A DNA stretch of 64,000 nucleotides from Microbacterium hydrothermale. GTDB taxonomy: Bacteria; Actinomycetota; Actinomycetes; Actinomycetales; Microbacteriaceae. The stretch covers positions 62,001 to 126,000 of the forward strand of contig NZ_STGM01000003.1 of NCBI RefSeq assembly GCF_004854025.1. Direction: 5' to 3'. Shown in pieces: positions 62,080 to 64,000 of this stretch (its first letter is position 1; every line of letters starts with the position of its first letter). Position numbers and translations under genes: made by a program. Under the pieces are notes generated by a model. It saw only the letters and a program-made list of their open reading frames with translations, searched no databases and was not told the DNA's origin.

Positions 62080-64000
62080 CCACCGCCCCCACCACCTCGC
62101 CGAACGGGACGACCACCGAGACCATGCCCCTGCAACCCCTGCTCAACGACGCCCTCATCGTGCTGCGCGCGCCGACCCAGGCGTGGTCCGACGGCTCGGG
62201 CGACATGGGCGCCGCCGCCGTCCACGGCGTCTACCACGGCGACGTCCGCCACGTCGCCTCGCTCGTCGCGTCGTGCGACGAGTCGCCCATCGAGTGGATC
62301 TCGACCGCGCCCGACGGCGCCTCGCGCGTGGTCTTCGGCGGCATCCTGCGCGGCGTCGACGACTCGACCCCCGACCCCAAGGTGCGCCTGCTGCGCGACC
62401 GCCGAGTCGACGACGGCGTCGTGAGCGAGGCGTGGACCGTCGCCTCGCGCGTCGACCGTCCCGTCCGGGCCACGCTGCGACTGCGCCTCACCCCCGAGTT
62501 CGCCCAGCTGCACGAGGTGAAGTCGGGCCACGCGCGGCCCCGGCCCGCCCGGATCCATGTCGAGGGCGACACCGCCCGCGTCGACGCCGGCCCGCAGGGG
62601 CTCGAGCTGGCCGCCCCGGGTGCCCTCGTGGCATCCGGGGCCGACGGGGTCGACGCGGCGTGGAGCATCGAGATCCCCGCGCTCGGCGAGGTCACCGTCG
62701 GCTGGACGCTGAGCCTGCGCGACGACACCCTCGTCGTGGGCTCGGCCACCGCCCCCGCGCGATGGGATGCCGCGGCGGTCGCCGCGCGCTCCTCCGACCC
62801 GCGGCTCGCTCGGTGGCTGCGCACGGCGCTCGACGACCTCGACGCGCTGCGGCTCGTGCTCCCCGAGCACCCCCGCGACGAATTCTTCGCCGCAGGAGCG
62901 CCCTGGTTCTTCACCCTCTTCGGCCGCGACTCGATCTGGGCGGCGCGCCTGACCCTCCCCCTCGACCGCGAGATCGCGGCATCCACCCTCCGTGTGCTCG
63001 CGCGCCTGCAGGGAGCCGACGACGACGCGCAGACCGCGCAGGAACCCGGCAAGATCCTCCACGAGCTGCGCGCCTCGGCGCTCGAGATCCCCGGCGAGGG
63101 CATCGTGCTGCCGCCGAAGTACTACGGCAGCGTCGACTCGACCCCCCTGTGGATCTGCCTTCTCGCCGACGCGTGGCGCGCCGGCATGCCCGACGAGGAG
63201 GTGCGCGAACTCCTCCCGGCGCTCCGCGGAGCCCTCGGCTGGATCCGCGACAGCGGCGACAGCGACGGCGACGGCTTCCTCGACTACATCGACCGCCTCG
63301 GGACGGGCCTGTCGAACCAGGGGTGGAAGGACTCCGGCGACTCGATCCAGTGGCGCGACGGCCGCCTCGCCGAGGGACCCATCGCCCTGTGCGAGGTGCA
63401 GGCGTACGCGTACGAGGCCGCCCGGGCCGGAGCCGACCTGCTCGCGGAGTTCGGAGAGGCGACGGATGCCGACGACGTCGCGTTCTGGCGCGCCTGGGCC
63501 GCCGACCTCAAGCGCCGCTTCGCCGAGACGTACTGGGTCGAGACGCCCGAGGGCCGCTACCCCGCCGTCGCCCTCGACCGCGAGAAGCGTCCCGTCGACA
63601 CGCTGACCAGCAACATCGGGCACCTGCTCGGCACCGGCATCCTCTCCCCCGACGAGGAGGCGCACATCGCCGACCTGCTGCTCGGCGAGAGCATGTCGAG
63701 CGGGTACGGCATCCGCACGATGTCGACGGGAGCCGCCGGATACTGGCCGGTGTCGTACCACGGCGGCAGCGTCTGGGTGCACGACACCGCGATCGCCGCG
63801 CACGGCATGCTCCGTGCGGGACTCGCCGCTCCGGCGCGATCGGTCGTCGAGGGGCTGCTGGATGCCGCGGAGGGCTTCGCCTACCGCGTGCCCGAGCTGC
63901 ACTCCGGCGACCCGCGCTCCCACTCGTCGGTGCCCACCCCGTATCCGGCCGCCTGCCGCCCGCAGGCGTGGTCGGCGGCGGCCGCGGTGGTGTGCCTGAC
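62076..64000 (+). CDS. Glycogen debranching enzyme-like amylo-alpha-1,6-glucosidase (3' end cut)
   Basis: The gene runs from the ATG at 62076 off the right edge, giving about 641 codons without a stop. The N-terminal domain (MPLQPLLNDALIVLRAPTQAW, then GVYHGDVRHVASLVASCD) matches the N-terminal domain of bacterial debranching-enzyme-like glycosidases. The catalytic (alpha/alpha)6 barrel begins near residue 250 with FFAAGAPWFFTLFGRDSIWAARLTLPLD. PGKILHELR, YYGSVDSTPLWICLLADAWRAG and NQGWKDSGDSIQW carry the acidic residues. It has no signal peptide, so it acts inside the cell on the imported oligosaccharide. Coupling to the importer (ATGA overlap) supports this. The exact linkage cleaved is not known. 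Confidence 0.88.
   Translation, partial: MTTAPTTSPNGTTTETMPLQPLLNDALIVLRAPTQAWSDGSGDMGAAAVHGVYHGDVRHVASLVASCDESPIEWISTAPDGASRVVFGGILRGVDDSTPDPKVRLLRDRRVDDGVVSEAWTVASRVDRPVRATLRLRLTPEFAQLHEVKSGHARPRPARIHVEGDTARVDAGPQGLELAAPGALVASGADGVDAAWSIEIPALGEVTVGWTLSLRDDTLVVGSATAPARWDAAAVAARSSDPRLARWLRTALDDLDALRLVLPEHPRDEFFAAGAPWFFTLFGRDSIWAARLTLPLDREIAASTLRVLARLQGADDDAQTAQEPGKILHELRASALEIPGEGIVLPPKYYGSVDSTPLWICLLADAWRAGMPDEEVRELLPALRGALGWIRDSGDSDGDGFLDYIDRLGTGLSNQGWKDSGDSIQWRDGRLAEGPIALCEVQAYAYEAARAGADLLAEFGEATDADDVAFWRAWAADLKRRFAETYWVETPEGRYPAVALDREKRPVDTLTSNIGHLLGTGILSPDEEAHIADLLLGESMSSGYGIRTMSTGAAGYWPVSYHGGSVWVHDTAIAAHGMLRAGLAAPARSVVEGLLDAAEGFAYRVPELHSGDPRSHSSVPTPYPAACRPQAWSAAAAVVCL

Overview
The window is very GC-rich DNA (around 70% by eye) with dense, often overlapping genes. 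Frequent GTG starts, many ATGA stop/start overlaps, class Ib ribonucleotide reductase, HspR-type and LacI-type control and a hut operon point to an actinobacterium. The protein sequences resemble Microbacterium and relatives (Microbacteriaceae). That placement is inference; no rRNA gene is present to confirm it. No tRNA, rRNA, CRISPR, phage or IS transposase was found, so this looks like ordinary chromosome.

Layout. 1-5.4 kb: end of a GH3 glycosidase gene, a large HrpA-type helicase with two odd inserts, and a MarR regulator divergent from an EamA exporter. 6.3-9.2 kb: a histidine kinase/LuxR regulator pair coupled to a DUF4097 membrane protein. 9.2-16 kb: a ChvE-GguAB-type monosaccharide ABC transporter with a second, degenerate binding-protein paralogue and a LacI regulator sharing an operator with the transporter. 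16-25 kb: M20 peptidase, Gfo/Idh oxidoreductase, NYN-domain protein, then an ATP-dependent DNA ligase divergent from RecQ, separated by long repeat-rich gaps. 25-35 kb: GNAT, two luciferase-like oxidoreductases, a ClpC-like ATPase under a HAIR operator, EI24-like protein and an RsmC-like methyltransferase. 35-41 kb: FUSC protein, ribokinase plus nucleoside hydrolase, SGNH hydrolase with TetR regulator. 41-45 kb: nrdHIEF. 45-50 kb: MFS transporter, acyl-CoA dehydrogenase, DUF445. 50-57.5 kb: a complete histidine utilisation set (hutG on one strand, hutIUH on the other) with an IclR regulator. 57.5-64 kb: a LacI-controlled sugar ABC importer leading into a debranching-type glycosidase cut by the window end.

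The most informative signals are regulatory. About twenty genes have a TANNNT- or CAGNNT-like -10 hexamer ending 6-8 nt before the start codon, which implies leaderless transcripts. Six promoters also carry TGTCGGWG exactly 8 nt before the -10. That matches the actinobacterial RecA-NDp (PafBC-dependent DNA-damage) promoter, and they include both the ligase and recQ, so a damage regulon is likely. Other operators visible are twin palindromes between marR and eamA, GTGACCGKTCAC sites at the chvE and lacI promoters, a perfect TTTGAACGTTCAAA site before the second sugar importer, an inverted repeat at the hut divergence and DnaA-box-like sites upstream of nrdHIEF.

The other theme is repeats. A GTCCCAC/GTGGGAC palindromic family occurs as two 106-bp copies between genes and appears to have a relative inserted in frame in hrpA. 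A second palindrome also sits in frame in hrpA. A 35-bp minisatellite, a 52-bp pair, a 55-bp pair and a long palindrome occupy other gaps.
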